A stretch of DNA of 64,000 nucleotides from Orientallactaga sibirica (taxonomy: Eukaryota; Chordata; Mammalia; Rodentia; Dipodidae), in assembly GCA_036365145.1 (NCBI GenBank), contig JAEOAD010000031.1, forward strand, positions 12,620,001 through 12,684,000, written 5' to 3'. A model generated the notes under the pieces. The model was not told the origin of the DNA. It searched no databases and saw nothing but the letters and a program-made list of their open reading frames with translations. A program made the translations under genes and the position numbers. Shown in pieces: positions 41,386 through 51,630 of this stretch. Every line of letters starts with the position of its first letter. The first letter of the stretch is position 1.

Positions 41386-41815
41386 AAGCCTTCCTGCTTC
41401 CTTGAATTGGAGGGTTCTTTCATGTGGCATTTTTATCTTCTACTTTCAGAGAGAAAAGGAAAGGCCAGTGTGTCCTTCACACACTTGCTGTTTTTCAAAG
41501 ACCCTTTCATTCAAAATAAAATGCCAGAGCAATATATTTCAGGGCTGCATATTTTGACCCCAATAATTTCTACTTCCAAATCTTACTTCTTTGAATCCTT
41601 GCCTATTTTTCTAAGGAAATTCCTATATTTTTTTATTCATTTTAAGAGTTCCTTGACATTTCTTAGGTACTGTATTGTATGCCCCCCCCAGTATGCATAT
41701 GCTGAATCTCTGGCCCCCAATATAACAAAGGCTTGGGAAAGAACTTAAGTAATTAGGGTGGAGCCCTCATGCAAAATTAATGCACTTGTGAAGAGAGTCA
41801 GTCTCTTTCTACTCA
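41386..41815. other. Single-copy intergenic DNA
   Basis: No repeat was recognised. A 113-codon plus-strand frame (41407-41748) has no domain. Confidence 0.45.
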
Positions 41816-41960
41816 ACCTTTTGTGGAGCCTATAATTTCAGCATGCAAGAGGCTGGGATAAGACAATCTCAAAGAGTTTGGGACCCAGCTGGGAAACAGA
41901 GTGAGTTCTAGGTCATTCTAAGCTAGAGTGAGACCCTGTCTCAAAAACATTTTTTAAAAG
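41816..41960 (+). repeat. Degenerate B1
   Basis: gagcctataatttcagcatg, gagtgagttctaggtcattc, gagtgagaccctgtctcaaa. Confidence 0.65.
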
Positions 41961-41967
41961 AATCAAT

Positions 41968-42042
41968 CTTTGTGTGTACGAGGCAATGGGAAATGGAACC
42001 CAGAACAAGCTCTCTACCACTGAGCTATGTCCCAGCCAGAGA
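41968..42042 (-). repeat. ID-type SINE fragment
   Basis: gaaatggaacccagaacaag, ctctctaccactgagctatg, tcccagcc. Confidence 0.6.
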
Positions 42043-42172
42043 CACTCTTTTTGCAACATGAAGGCATAGCAAGAAGAGAGCCCTCACCACGAGCCAAACC
42101 AGCCTATACCTTGAACTTGAACTTGAGCTTCCCAGTCTGAGAAACTGGGAGAAATAAAATTCTCTCATTGTG

Positions 42173-42376
42173 GGCTGGAGAGATGGCATAATAATTAAGA
42201 TGCTTGCCTGCAAAGCCTAAGGACCCAGGTTCAATTCTCCAGGCCCCACGTAAGCCAGATGCATGGTGGTGCATGTGTCTGGAGTTCATTTGCAATGGCT
42301 AGAGGCCCTGGCACACCCATTTCCTCCCTCTTTTTTTCTCTCTCCCTTTCTCTCTGTCTTAAACATAATAAATAAA

Positions 42377-42425
<49 letters not shown>

Positions 42426-42440
42426 ATTTTTAAAATATTA
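42173..42440 (+). repeat. DIP-like SINE with expanded (AAAT)n tail
   Basis: gggctggagagatggcataa, gccagatgcatggtggtgca; the AAAT run spans 42367-42427. Confidence 0.88.
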
Positions 42441-42539
42441 TCATTTAAGCCAGTCACTGTATGGCATTTTGTTATAGCAAGTCAAACTGACTTAGGAAAG
42501 ATTAATCTTTTATAACTGTTAAACATTATAACTATCTAC

Positions 42540-43000
42540 AGCTGTTCAGCTGGGCCAAATATGCCAAGTGGTACAATATTGGCATGTCTAATATGAGGAA
42601 AACCAACTGTTCTCTGATTGGACTGGAGGCCCGCTGCACAGAGAGGAATAACACATGCTTGTTACTGAAAACCTAGTCAAAATCATACAGCAGTGGATCA
42701 TCATAAGCTCTAAAGTAGGAACGACTACTGTTGTCTGGCTAAATGTACATATGATGCCCACCAAAGTGCCCTGTACATACTTAATGTCTATGCCCATGTA
42801 TTAATGCTACTCTTGCTTTTGATTAGAGAAGCTCCTCCTCTCAGATGGCAACAACCACTAGAGCTACTCAAAACTCACCATAGTGCTGAGAAGTGACAGT
42901 GGAGTGTTCAGCACTAAATGAGACATCTCTATCATACCCTTCAAGGCTCAGAGACCACTGTGGAAGATATGACAGAAAGAATGTATGAGTCACACAGCAT
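42540..43000 (+). mobile_element. L1 3' UTR fragment
   Basis: attggcatgtctaatatgag, gttctctgattggactggag, attaatgctactcttgcttt, gtgacagtggagtgttcagc. The purine-rich end is missing and a composite SINE tail follows to about 43140. Confidence 0.78.
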
Positions 43001-43140
43001 ACAACAAGAGAGACCCTCTCTATAATAAGGTGGAAGGAGAGGACCAACACCCTAAGGTAGTCCTCAAACCTCCACATGCATACTGTGGTGCTGTGCCTCA
43101 TCCATATACACATACATGCACATAATAAAACAAAACAAAG
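43000..43140 (+). repeat. Composite SINE 3' end
   Basis: gagagaccctctctataata and gtagtcctcaaacctccaca with a CA/TA-rich end match the tails of the RSINE-like elements. Confidence 0.5.
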
Positions 43141-43730
43141 TAAATGGTTATTTTTATACTCCAGCTTAAAGTCTCCATGTACTTAGTTGTACTGTCCCAG
43201 CTTCCCTACCTGCTTGATGTGCTCTGTCCAGTGGCATTCCAGTGGCACCCTCTCAGTTCCCTAGACACTAACACACAAGGGCTTTCCATCTCAGGATTTA
43301 CTCCCTTTCCCAGAACACTTAGAAGTAAATGTATTAAACACAAACTCAAAACTTGCCGGCCCCTAATTATTTTTCTACATCTTACTATTTGTTATCCATA
43401 CTCTTGAATTTATATCTAACATATCTTTATGGAAAAATACTACCATATAATGATGTACAATACTGCACAAAAGTAAACAATGCTTATACTATATAATGTA
43501 TGATGCATCCCTTTCAACCCTGCTTTCAATATGTCTTTTGGTAGTTTGACAGCAGGTATGATGATAGTATTTATACCGTGGAAACTGGTAAACACTACAA
43601 ATAAGTTCATTTTGGAGGAAATTAGGAAGCCCTTTCCACCTGTAAAAAAGTTGTTAGATACCAGTACATCAATACCTATAATAAAACTCTTGTACTTCCT
43701 TTCAAATAATTTTTTTAAAAAAAGAATGTA
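43141..43730. other. Single-copy A+T-rich intergenic DNA
   Basis: No repeat or gene was recognised. A 98-codon minus-strand frame (43440-43736) runs into a B1 and shows no domain. Confidence 0.45.
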
Positions 43731-43898
43731 CAGCACTCGGGAGGCAGAGGTAGGAGGATCACTGTGAGTTTGAGGCCACCCTGAGACTACATAGTGAATT
43801 CCAGATCAGCCTGGACTAGAGGGAAACCCTACCTTGAAAAACCAAAAACAAAAGAAAAGAAAAGAAAAGAAAAGAAAAGAAAAGAAAAGAAAAGAAAA
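43731..43898 (+). repeat. 5'-truncated B1 with (AAAAG)n tail
   Basis: Starts at cagcactcgggaggcagagg; the tail is a pentanucleotide repeat of about 45 bp. Confidence 0.88.
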
Positions 43899-44369
43899 AA
43901 TGTAAGAGCCAAAGGAAGGGAAGGACTATTTATAATGCTATCTTCCAGGCATACCAAATGGCCTTGATATTCATGACCTCAAAGTGCCTGACACTATCTA
44001 CACAAGAGCTTAATAATAGAGGGAATATTGATAACATCAAAAAAGAAGCAAGAGCAATTGGAAAGAGGAAGGGATTCAGGGCTGGAGAGATGGTTTAGCT
44101 AAGGCCTAAGACCCCAGGTTTGATTCTCCAGGTCCCACGTAAGCCAGATGCACATGGTGGCACATGTGACTGGAGTTCGTTTGCGGTGGCTAGAGGCCCT
44201 GGCACATCATTCTCTCTCTCCCTCTCTCTGTCTCTAATAAATGAATAAAAATAAATTTTAAAAAAGAAGGGATTCAACGGAGGGTGGCTTGGGGAGGGGG
44301 ATAATAAGGTGGTGGGAGGGAATTTGGCTTATTGTCTATAATGTCTACAAAAGCTATCAATAAAAAGTT
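43899..44369 (+). mobile_element. L1 3' UTR, split by a SINE
   Basis: atgtaagagccaaaggaagg, gatattcatgacctcaaagt, then after the SINE ggagggtggcttggggaggg and agctatcaataaaaag. A 5'-truncated copy. Confidence 0.82.
44079..44265 (+). repeat. DIP-like SINE nested in L1
   Basis: Between gaagggattca copies (44068-44078, 44266-44276). It lacks part of the usual head (taaggcctaagacc deletion). Confidence 0.9.
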
Positions 44370-44370
44370 A

Positions 44371-44520
44371 GCCAGGCGTGGTGGTGCATGCCTTTAATCC
44401 CAGCACTCGGGAGGCAGAGGTAGGAGGATCAACACGAGTTCAAGACCACCCTAGATGACATAGTGAGTTCCAGGTCAACCTGGACTAGAGTGAAACCCTA
44501 CCTCGAAAAACCAAAGAAAA
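44371..44520 (+). repeat. B1 SINE
   Basis: gccaggcgtggtggtgcatg to gaaaccctacctcgaaaaac, with aaaaagtta on both sides. Confidence 0.9.
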
Positions 44521-44929
44521 AAAAAGTTAACAAAAATTACAACTATCTTCTGCTATCCTATTATCTACTAACTTTATATTCTGTGTTTTTAACCACTGAG
44601 TGATCTCCCCAACTCCAAATTAGATCCTGTATTTTTATGACCAACTCTGTCTCATGCTGGGAAGTTTTGCTTGGAAAGGCCTTTGCTATACCTAAACCAG
44701 AAAGGTTAGTTCCATCTTCTTTGTCATTTCAACTTTAATTTTTTACATATGTAGTTCTTCTGGAATCTGCATCTATATGGTGTTTTGTTAGCATCTAGTT
44801 TTGTTTTACTCCATGTAGGAAGACAGCTTTCCCAATAGCTAGTGAGGCTGTTTAGAGGTAACAGGACCCCAAAAGTAAAAGCAAGCACTGTCCTTGAACC
44901 TGACCTTGCAATCTCCACTTTGCTAGAGG

Positions 44930-45275
44930 TCAGAGAAGGGTCTGGCTTCTCCTTATCTCTTACTGACTAAAGGAGTTCCCTAGATTTATTTTTCAGTTGG
45001 AGTCCCTCCCTAGAAAACAGTTCCCCTCTCCTAGAGGATTAAGGTTCCTGGAAGGATTAAACCTGATCTGATTAGCTCAGCCCCATTCAGAACCTAGAAA
45101 AGACCTCAGTCTGGGTCTTTAGGTGGGATTTTCCATTTCTGGAAACCCACTCTTGCCTCCTTGGGCAAGAGTTCTTATTTCCTTTCTTAAGTTCTATCTA
45201 TAATCTAATAAAATCTCTCTGACCTATGGATTTCAATCCTTTGAATTCATAAGACAAGAACATAGTGGTCATTGT
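44930..45275 (+). repeat. Possible ERV LTR fragment
   Basis: tgggtctttaggtgggattt, a C/T-rich stretch and aataaaatctctctgaccta near 45208 resemble the 3' part of a retroviral LTR. Its start, end and target duplication could not be fixed. Confidence 0.35.
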
Positions 45276-45299
45276 TTTAGGAAATTGTTTTGCTTAAAA

Positions 45300-45458
45300 T
45301 ATGCTGCATAACCACATGCCTTTAATCCTAGCACTTGGGAGGCAGAGGTAGGAGGATCACCATGAGTTTGAGGCCAGCCTGAAAATACATAGTGAATTCC
45401 AGGTCAGCCTGGGCTAGAGTGAGACCCTACCTCAAAAAAACAAAAAAAGAAAAAGTAT
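45300..45458 (+). repeat. B1 SINE
   Basis: catgcctttaatcctagcac to gagaccctacctcaaaaaaac; 5' end altered. Confidence 0.85.
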
Positions 45459-45461
45459 TAG

Positions 45462-45718
45462 CTTGTTTTTCATTACAATAACAAAATATCTGAGGCAGGA
45501 TCACTTTATAGAGTTTATTTAGCTCACATTTTTGGAAGTTTGAAGTCTAAGACCAGGTAGCCTTGATGGTTCGGCCTCTGGTGAGAGCATCTTGACAGGT
45601 GCAGTCACAATGGCAAGAGAATGTGTGCGAAGGAGCGATCCCATCAAGACCCAGTCAGGAGCCAAGCTTGTTCTTACAACAACTCACCCGAGAAGGAGTT
45701 CTGAGATCCCATGAGAGC
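45462..45718 (-). repeat. MaLR/MLT-type LTR fragment, antisense
   Basis: ttcattacaataacaaaata, gagtttatttagctcacatt, cttgatggttcggcctctgg. It is a different, apparently older LTR family than its right-hand neighbour. Confidence 0.55.
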
Positions 45719-45724
45719 TATGGT

Positions 45725-46040
45725 AGTCACCTTCACAAAACACCTGAACAAAAGCAGTTGCTGGGAGGAAAGGGTTTATTCTTGCTCACAGTCTCAAGAG
45801 GAAGCTTTATGATGGCAGAGGAAAGCCTGGCATGCACAGAGGCTGGACACCGGCACTGCCACAGCAGGTGGAAGATAATAGCAAGAAACTGAGCTGAGAT
45901 CTGGCAAGGGAGAGCTGGAAATAACAGTCCAAACCCACCCCAAAAACAAACCTCCTCCAGCAAGAAGCTACCTCCCACTAGCTGGGGCCCAAGCATTCCG
46001 AATATATGAGTTTATGGGGAATATGTGATTCAAACCACCA
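45725..46040 (-). repeat. MaLR LTR, antisense (one LTR of a split element)
   Basis: On the minus strand it starts TGTGGTGGTTTGAATCACAT (46040 leftwards), has the agcttcctcttgagactgtg region and ends in the ttactttgt-type region near 45725. It is followed rightwards by matching internal sequence. Confidence 0.8.
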
Positions 46041-46124
46041 CATTCTGTCCCTGGCCCCCATAGACTCATGATAATCTCAAGATGTAAAAATGCATTCAGT
46101 CTAACTTTTGGCAAAGGTAGGAGG
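46041..46124 (-). mobile_element. MaLR internal region, antisense, first piece
   Basis: ctgtccctggcccccataga, tcatgataatctcaagatgt and gcattcagtctaacttttgg form the MaLR internal start in reverse. A SINE interrupts it. Confidence 0.75.
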
Positions 46125-46198
46125 ATTACCCACGTAATCCAGATGCACAAGGTGGTTCATGTGTCTGGAGTTCATTTGCAGTGGCTGGAGGCCCTGGT

Positions 46199-46248
<50 letters not shown>

Positions 46249-46262
46249 ATAAATTAATTAAT
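46125..46262 (+). repeat. DIP-like SINE, 5'-truncated
   Basis: acccacgtaatccagatgca to a 48-bp CT tract (46198-46245) and aaataaattaatta tail. Confidence 0.85.
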
Positions 46263-46284
46263 TAAATATTTTTTAAAGTCCAAA

Positions 46285-46421
46285 GTCTCTGGGCATGGTG
46301 GCACATGCCTTTAATCTCAGCATTTGGGTGGCAGAAGTAGGAGGATTACCATGATTTCAAGGCCACCTTGAGACTACATAGTGAGTTCCAGGTCAGCCTG
46401 AGCTAGAGTGAGAGCCTACCT

Positions 46422-46453
<32 letters not shown>
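46285..46453 (+). repeat. B1 SINE
   Basis: ctgggcatggtggcacatgc to gagagcctacctcaaaa with an A-tail of about 31. Confidence 0.88.
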
Positions 46454-46895
46454 CCCAAAATCCAAGGTCTCATTGTAGACTCAAGACAGTCACTCAACTA
46501 TAATATTAGTTTATAAAATCAAAACACTAGCTGAGTACATACAATGATACAGAGTAAACATTCCACTACAAAAAGATGGCACTGAGCATTGCAAGGAAAG
46601 ATTGAACCAATGCAAGATTTAAACCAAGCATGATGTCTGGCATGTAAAATCTGTGACAGTCTCTGAGAATCCAATCACATCCCTCCAGCTGGACTGCCAC
46701 AGCCTGGGAAAAACTCCATCCCAAGCCAGCAGCTAGCCTTAGCAGCCAACTCACAGTAATGGCATTTTCAGAATCCTGGAGTCTCCACTACAACCCACAA
46801 TCCCATGCCATGGTTCCCCTATGGTCTCTATGCAGAAACTAAGAACCTGCTCCCCATCACTTCAGGGCCATCTCAAAAATAAATAAATAACCAGC
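46454..46895 (-). mobile_element. MaLR internal region, antisense, second piece
   Basis: tccaaggtctcattgtagac, cagctggactgccacagcct and agcagctagccttagcagcc continue the MaLR interior. No coding frame. Confidence 0.65.
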
Positions 46896-47200
46896 TCCAA
46901 CTAAGCCAGATAGATATCCAAAGACACAGAGGCTCCCAAAATCTCATCACTGAAGCAGAACTAAAATGACCCCAATGTGGCTCAGGGAAACTTGTGGAAG
47001 AGGGGGCAGAAAGATTGTTAGAGTCACAAGAGACTGGGGCCTACCCCCCAGAACTCTTGACTACCCCCACAATGCATGACCCACATTCTCCATTGATGAG
47101 GATCCCTTTGAAAGAGGGAGGACAGGGAGGAGGACAATGGAACCAATACTATGAATGTAAAATCAGAATAATATAAATAAAAATATATATATTTAAATTA
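46896..47200 (+). mobile_element. L1 3' end (alternative 3' UTR type) inserted in MaLR
   Basis: tggctcagggaaacttgtgg, aagattgttagagtcacaag, catgacccacattctccatt and cagaataatataaataaaaa end in an A/T-rich tail. This 3' UTR variant differs from the other copies here. Confidence 0.55.
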
Positions 47201-47232
47201 AAAATAATAATAATAAATTAAAATAAATAAAT

Positions 47233-47400
47233 AAGCCAGACGTGGTGGTGCACACCTTTAATCCCAGCACTTGGGAGGCAGAAGTGGGAGGGAGGATCGC
47301 CATGAGTTCAAAGTCACCCTGAGACTACACAGTGAATTCCAGGTCAGTCTGAACTAGAGCAAGATTCTACCTCGAAAAACAAAACAAAACAAAAAAAAAA
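47233..47400 (+). repeat. B1 SINE
   Basis: gccagacgtggtggtgcaca to aagattctacctcgaaaaac. Confidence 0.88.
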
Positions 47401-47410
47401 ACATATAAAT

Positions 47411-47565
47411 AGCCAGACGTGGTGGCACATAATTCCAGCACTCAGGAGGCAGAGGTAGGAGGATCGCCGTGAGTTCGAGGATACCCTGAGACTACAGAGT
47501 TAATTCCAAGTCAGCCTGGGCCAGAGTGAGACCCTACCTCAAAAAAATAAAAAATAAATAAAACC
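47411..47565 (+). repeat. B1 SINE
   Basis: gccagacgtggtggcacata (short deletion of the ctttaatcc block) to gagaccctacctcaaaaaaa. Confidence 0.87.
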
Positions 47566-48120
47566 ATGTTGCAAATCCAATGACCCTCTCTTTCCTGCAT
47601 TTGTACTAGGTGGGATATGAAATTGTTAATCCAGGGGGAATAAAGTTGATTTTGAAAACAAGAAAACCCCTTCAGCATTCGTTCTACTGTCCCAATACAA
47701 AATAGCTGGCCCAATCTCAATGGTGCTAATTTCTCAGACACTTTCAGCTAAACCAGGCTGTGCTCTCCAGCCCAAATGGATTCTTTCTGTGACATATCCT
47801 CTGCTCACAATATTTCATTTCTTCTAAATTCAACCATGCTCAAGGTCCTACAGCATGGACAGAACACAACAAGCCCCTCACACATACTGCTGCATGCCCA
47901 GTCCAGACAAAGCTCTTTTTCCCTTGATAAGCCTAGGCTAACAGTTCATGGGTTTTTTTTTTCTTTAAAACTCTAACTGTAATGGTCCATCAAGCTTTAC
48001 TTACAGCACTACAAGGCTTTTCCTAGTCCAAGGTTTCAAAGCCTTCCAAATTTCTCCCACAAATCAATTTCAAAGACCAAAAGCTACACAGTCAGGTACC
48101 TCCTGTACCTCTTGTACCAA
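47566..48120 (-). mobile_element. MaLR internal region, antisense, third piece
   Basis: gctaaaccaggctgtgctct, cctctgctcacaatatttca, gcatgcccagtccagacaaa and aagccttccaaatttctccc are typical antisense MaLR interior words. Confidence 0.7.
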
Positions 48121-48172
48121 ACTTCTATTGTACTTACCTTCATATTGCTGGGACAAAACACCTGACCTAGGC

Positions 48173-48338
48173 TGGAGAGATGGCCCAGCAGTTAAAAGCA
48201 CTTGCTTGAAAAGCCTGCTGGCCCAGGTTGGATTCCCCAGTACCCATGTAAAGCCAGATGCACAAAGTGGCACATGCATGTGGAGTTTGTTTGAAGGGGC
48301 CAGATGTCCTGATGTGCCCATTCCATCTCTCTCTTGCC

Positions 48339-48373
<35 letters not shown>

Positions 48374-48415
48374 CACCCCCCTTGCAAATAAATAAAAATA
48401 AATTTTAAAAAACAC
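48173..48415 (+). repeat. DIP-like SINE nested in MaLR LTR
   Basis: ggctggagagatggcccagc, gccagatgcacaaagtggca, CT tract at 48345-48372 and tgcaaataaataaaaataaa. Confidence 0.88.
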
Positions 48416-48455
48416 ATGATCTAAAAAATATAATAAAAACACATGATCAAAAGCA

Positions 48456-48597
48456 GCTGAGGAATTGAGAGGAGGAGAGGATATGATGGAGAGTGAAGTT
48501 TCAAAGGGGAAAGTGGGGGGAGGGAGGGAAATAATATGGGATATTGTCTACAATTAAAGAAGTTGTCAATAAGAAAATAATAATAAAAAGAAATACA
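48456..48597 (+). mobile_element. Very short L1 3' tail nested in MaLR LTR
   Basis: ggaggagaggatatgatgga, gtgaagtttcaaaggggaaa and agttgtcaataagaaaataa: about 140 bp. The word aagcagctga flanks it on both sides (48451-48460, 48608-48617). Confidence 0.85.
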
Positions 48598-48617
48598 CAC
48601 TAAAACAAAGCAGCTGA

Positions 48618-48780
48618 TGAGGTTAGAGAGATGGCTTAGCAGTTAACTGCTTACCTGCAATGCCTAATGACCCAGGTTTGATTCCCCAGTATCCATGGAA
48701 AATCAGATGCACAAACTGGCACATGTTTCTGGAGCTCATTTGCATTGGCTGAAGGCCCTGATGTGCCCAATCTCTCCCTT

Positions 48781-48832
<52 letters not shown>

Positions 48833-48862
48833 TTCTCCTTGCAAATAAATAAATAAACAGCT
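48618..48862 (+). repeat. DIP-like SINE nested in MaLR LTR
   Basis: ggttagagagatggcttagc head, CT-rich tract at 48784-48837 and gcaaataaataaataaac tail. Confidence 0.87.
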
Positions 48863-49379
48863 AATAGGAGGAAAGAATTTATTTTGGCTTATAGTCTCCA
48901 GGAGAATTTTCATGATGGCTGGGGAAGACATGACATGAGCAGAGACTGGACATCACTCCTTGTGACAACAGATGGGAAAAACGTAGCAGGAGAGTGAGCC
49001 AAACTGTGGCAACAGGGAATTGGCTAAAATACTCCAAAGCCCACTCCCAGTCACACACCTCTTCCAGCAAGGCTCCACCTCCAAAATTGCCACCAGCTGG
49101 CAACTAAGCATTCAGAACCCATGAGTTTATAGGGCACAACTAATTCAAACCACCATAGTTCTCTTAATTTTTTCTGAGGTCAATGACCCCAAAGCTCTAA
49201 GGACCACTCACTAGGTCCCAGTTCTTAAGTCTCACCACTTAAGTTTCCAAACATGAACATACTCAGGCTATATCCAAAACTCAGTATGGAGACATGCTAA
49301 TTATTTGAATCCAAAATGGATGACTTCCATGACAGTATTCCCTTCTCTCTTTTTCCTGATCCACCAACTTGCAAGAAAA

Positions 49380-49492
49380 CAAATGGTGCCTCCTTCTGCC
49401 ACGTTGGAGCAGCTTGCTACCATGCCTCACATGATAAACATGCATCCCCTCAAACCATGAGCCAAAATAAATCCTTTCTCTCTTAAAATGAA
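49380..49492 (+). repeat. MaLR-like LTR 3' fragment
   Basis: gccacgttggagcagcttgc, atgcatcccctcaaaccatg and agccaaaataaatcctttct match the 3' half of a MaLR LTR in sense orientation. Confidence 0.5.
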
Positions 49493-49925
49493 AAATGGAT
49501 GAGTTATGAGATTGGCAGGAAGAGCTTTCTATCCTTACCAGCTCTAAAGCATTGTCCATGAGGTATCAGCCAAGGATAGACAGTAAATTACCAATTGCAA
49601 TCACAGATGCATTCAGATCACCCTAGATTTTTACTCTAATTTCATAATATATGTAAGAGCAAACTCAATATTGATATCATTTTAAATAAGCTCTCATAAA
49701 TAGGTTGATGGTGTTGAGAATGTAAAATAAATTTAACTTCATATGTTCTATGCTGGAAAAGAAAATGTGAGAGTCAGTTTCTATTGAATCCAAATATTTT
49801 GGTGAGGAAAATACAATTACTTATGATTTAGTAATATAAAGTTTTAATTTCTATATATTAGACTAGAATTTAAAGCATAGACAATAAAAATGCATTAATG
49901 AATTCTATTTTTTGCTCCTTTAAAA
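49493..49925. other. Single-copy A+T-rich DNA
   Basis: No gene or repeat was recognised. Confidence 0.45.
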
Positions 49926-49938
49926 AAAAAAGTACAAG

Positions 49939-50094
49939 TCACCAGGAATGGTGGCACATGCCTTTAATCCCAGCACTTGGGAGGCAGAGGTAGGAGGATT
50001 GCCATGAGTTCGAGGCCACCCTGAGACTACATAGTGAATTCCAGATCAGCCTGGGCTAGAGCAGGACCCTACCTCAAAAAAAAAAAAAAAAAAA
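49939..50094 (+). repeat. B1 SINE
   Basis: tcaccaggaatggtggcaca to gcaggaccctacctcaaaaa with A-tail; agtacaag on both sides (49931-49938, 50102-50109). Confidence 0.9.
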
Positions 50095-50143
50095 AAAAAA
50101 AAGTACAAGGCAATTTTCTTTATCAAATTAGATTTAAGAAAAG

Positions 50144-50302
50144 AAGCTGGGCGTGGTGGTGCACACCTTTAATCCCAGCACTAGGGAGGCAGAGGTAGGA
50201 GAAGCACAGTGAGTTCAAGGCCACCCTGAGAATACACAGTGAATTCCAGGTCAGCCTGGGCTAGAGTGAGACCTTACCTCGAAAAAACAAAAAGAAAGAA
50301 AG
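50144..50302 (+). repeat. B1 SINE at the left edge of the tandem duplication
   Basis: gctgggcgtggtggtgcaca to gagaccttacctcgaaaaaac and an A/G tail ending at 50302. It is not duplicated with the adjacent unit. Confidence 0.9.
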
Positions 50303-51004
50303 GTCTTTTCCCCTCAAACTACATACTGAAATGCTAACAGATGGATCCTCTACAATAAATAAAAGTTTTCTGGGATATGATTTCACAGCTCCTATCTTCA
50401 GGAAATTGCATATTTTCACTCTATTTGAGTGAAAGCATGTTTGTAGTAACAACTTAGTAATAAGAGCCACCTTTGAAAGCTATTCTTGTTCTTGGATGGG
50501 ACTGTAGGGGTTTTCTCATGATTGATGGCTAGGATTTTAAGTAAGATTTGCACAACTTGGACAGATTTTCTGTTGTGTTTGGAGATCCCCTCAGTGGTGT
50601 CATGCCTGATAGAATAATGATGGCTCCAGTTCAGCCTGGTGTGCTGGCTCCGTGCTCCTTCCTTCAACCTGCTCCTTGCTCCTACCTACTGCTGAAGGAA
50701 GTGATGGCCATGGAAAAGGAAATATATTCCAAGTTCCGCCTGCTCTGTCTCTCTATATCTGCACATTTCCCTCTCTGATCCTAAGCTGGAAAAATGTTCC
50801 TCTGTATATGAACTACTAAAGTGCATGTAAAATGGGACCTGCAGTCCCAGCATTCCAGACACTGAAGCAGAAAGATCTCAAGTTCAAGGCCAGCCCGGAG
50901 GACATTGCAAGACTCTATCTCAAAAGTAAATAAATAGAGAAATACCCTGCTTCAAACAAGACAGGGCTTGACAAAAAAAAAAAAACAGAATTTAATTTAA
51001 AAGT

Positions 51005-51215
51005 GCATGTAGGGCTATAGCTTAGTTATAAAGTGCTTGAACATGCACAAAGCCCTGCGCTCAATTTTCCAGCAATGTATATACCAGGTGTGATGGCACT
51101 TAGAGGTGGAGACAGGAGAATCCCAAGTTCAAGGCCATCCTCAGCTACATAGTGAATTCTAGGCCAGCCTGAGATTCATGAGACTCTACCTCATAAGTAA
51201 GTAAATATATAATGA
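51005..51215 (+). repeat. B4-type SINE (unit 1)
   Basis: gggctatagcttagttataa ID-like head, caccaggtgtgatggcactt-like B1 part and gagactctacctcataagta end. Confidence 0.7.
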
Positions 51216-51241
51216 ATAGTGCATGTAAAAAGTTGGACGTG

Positions 51242-51485
51242 GGCTGGAGAGATGGCTTACAGGCTAAACGCTTGCCTGTGAAGCCTAAGGACCCCGGTTC
51301 GAGGCTCAATTCTCCAGGACCCACGTAAGCCAGATACACAAGAAGGCACACGCATCTGGAGTTCATTTGCAGTGGCTAGAGGCCCTGGCATACCCATTCA
51401 CTTCTCTCTCTCTCTACCTGCCTATTTCTGTATCTCTCTCTCTCTCTCAAATAAATAATAAAACATTAATAAAAAATATTTTTTA
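51242..51485 (+). repeat. DIP-like SINE (unit 1)
   Basis: gggctggagagatggcttac, cggttcgaggctcaattctc (an expanded box B region), CT tracts and aaataaataataaaac tail. Confidence 0.88.
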
Positions 51486-51594
51486 AGAAAAGCTGGACGT
51501 AATGGTTTGTACTTGTACTCCCAGTACTGGGAGGCTGAGGAAAGAGGACAGCCACAAATCTAAAGCCAGCCCGGGTCACATAGTGATCTTCAGG

Positions 51595-51630
51595 AGTTCT
51601 TCCACTGTGTTTATTCATACCAGTGGGCTG
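51595..51630. other. 36-bp junction insert between tandem units
   Basis: The sequence between unit 1 (ends 51594) and unit 2 (starts 51631) occurs at neither outer edge: unit 1 is preceded by a B1 tail and unit 2 is followed by ccagcctgacatatagagtg. It begins agttcttccactgtg and ends accagtgggctg. Confidence 0.85.

Larger units (their letters stand above)
48121..49158 (-). repeat. MaLR LTR, antisense, split by three insertions
   Basis: The LTR begins (minus strand) at 49158 (TATGGTGGTTTGAATTAG) and resumes in pieces: 48863-49158, about 48596-48616, about 48416-48455 and 48121-48172. It ends ttgctgggacaaaacacctg. It holds two DIP-like SINEs and an L1 tail. With 45725-46040 it brackets the internal pieces as a provirus of the MaLR class. 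Confidence 0.72.
50303..51594 (+). repeat. Tandem duplication, unit 1 (1292 bp)
   Basis: Starts gtcttttcccctcaaactac and ends gtgatcttcagg. It contains single-copy DNA (50303-50835), a degenerate B1 (50836-50990), a B4-type SINE (51005-51215), a DIP-like SINE (51242-51485) and a partial B1. Unit 2 is collinear. I count about 15 substitutions and a few short indels by eye, roughly 1.2%. No coding capacity is supported: the small shared frames differ by an indel. Confidence 0.95.
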
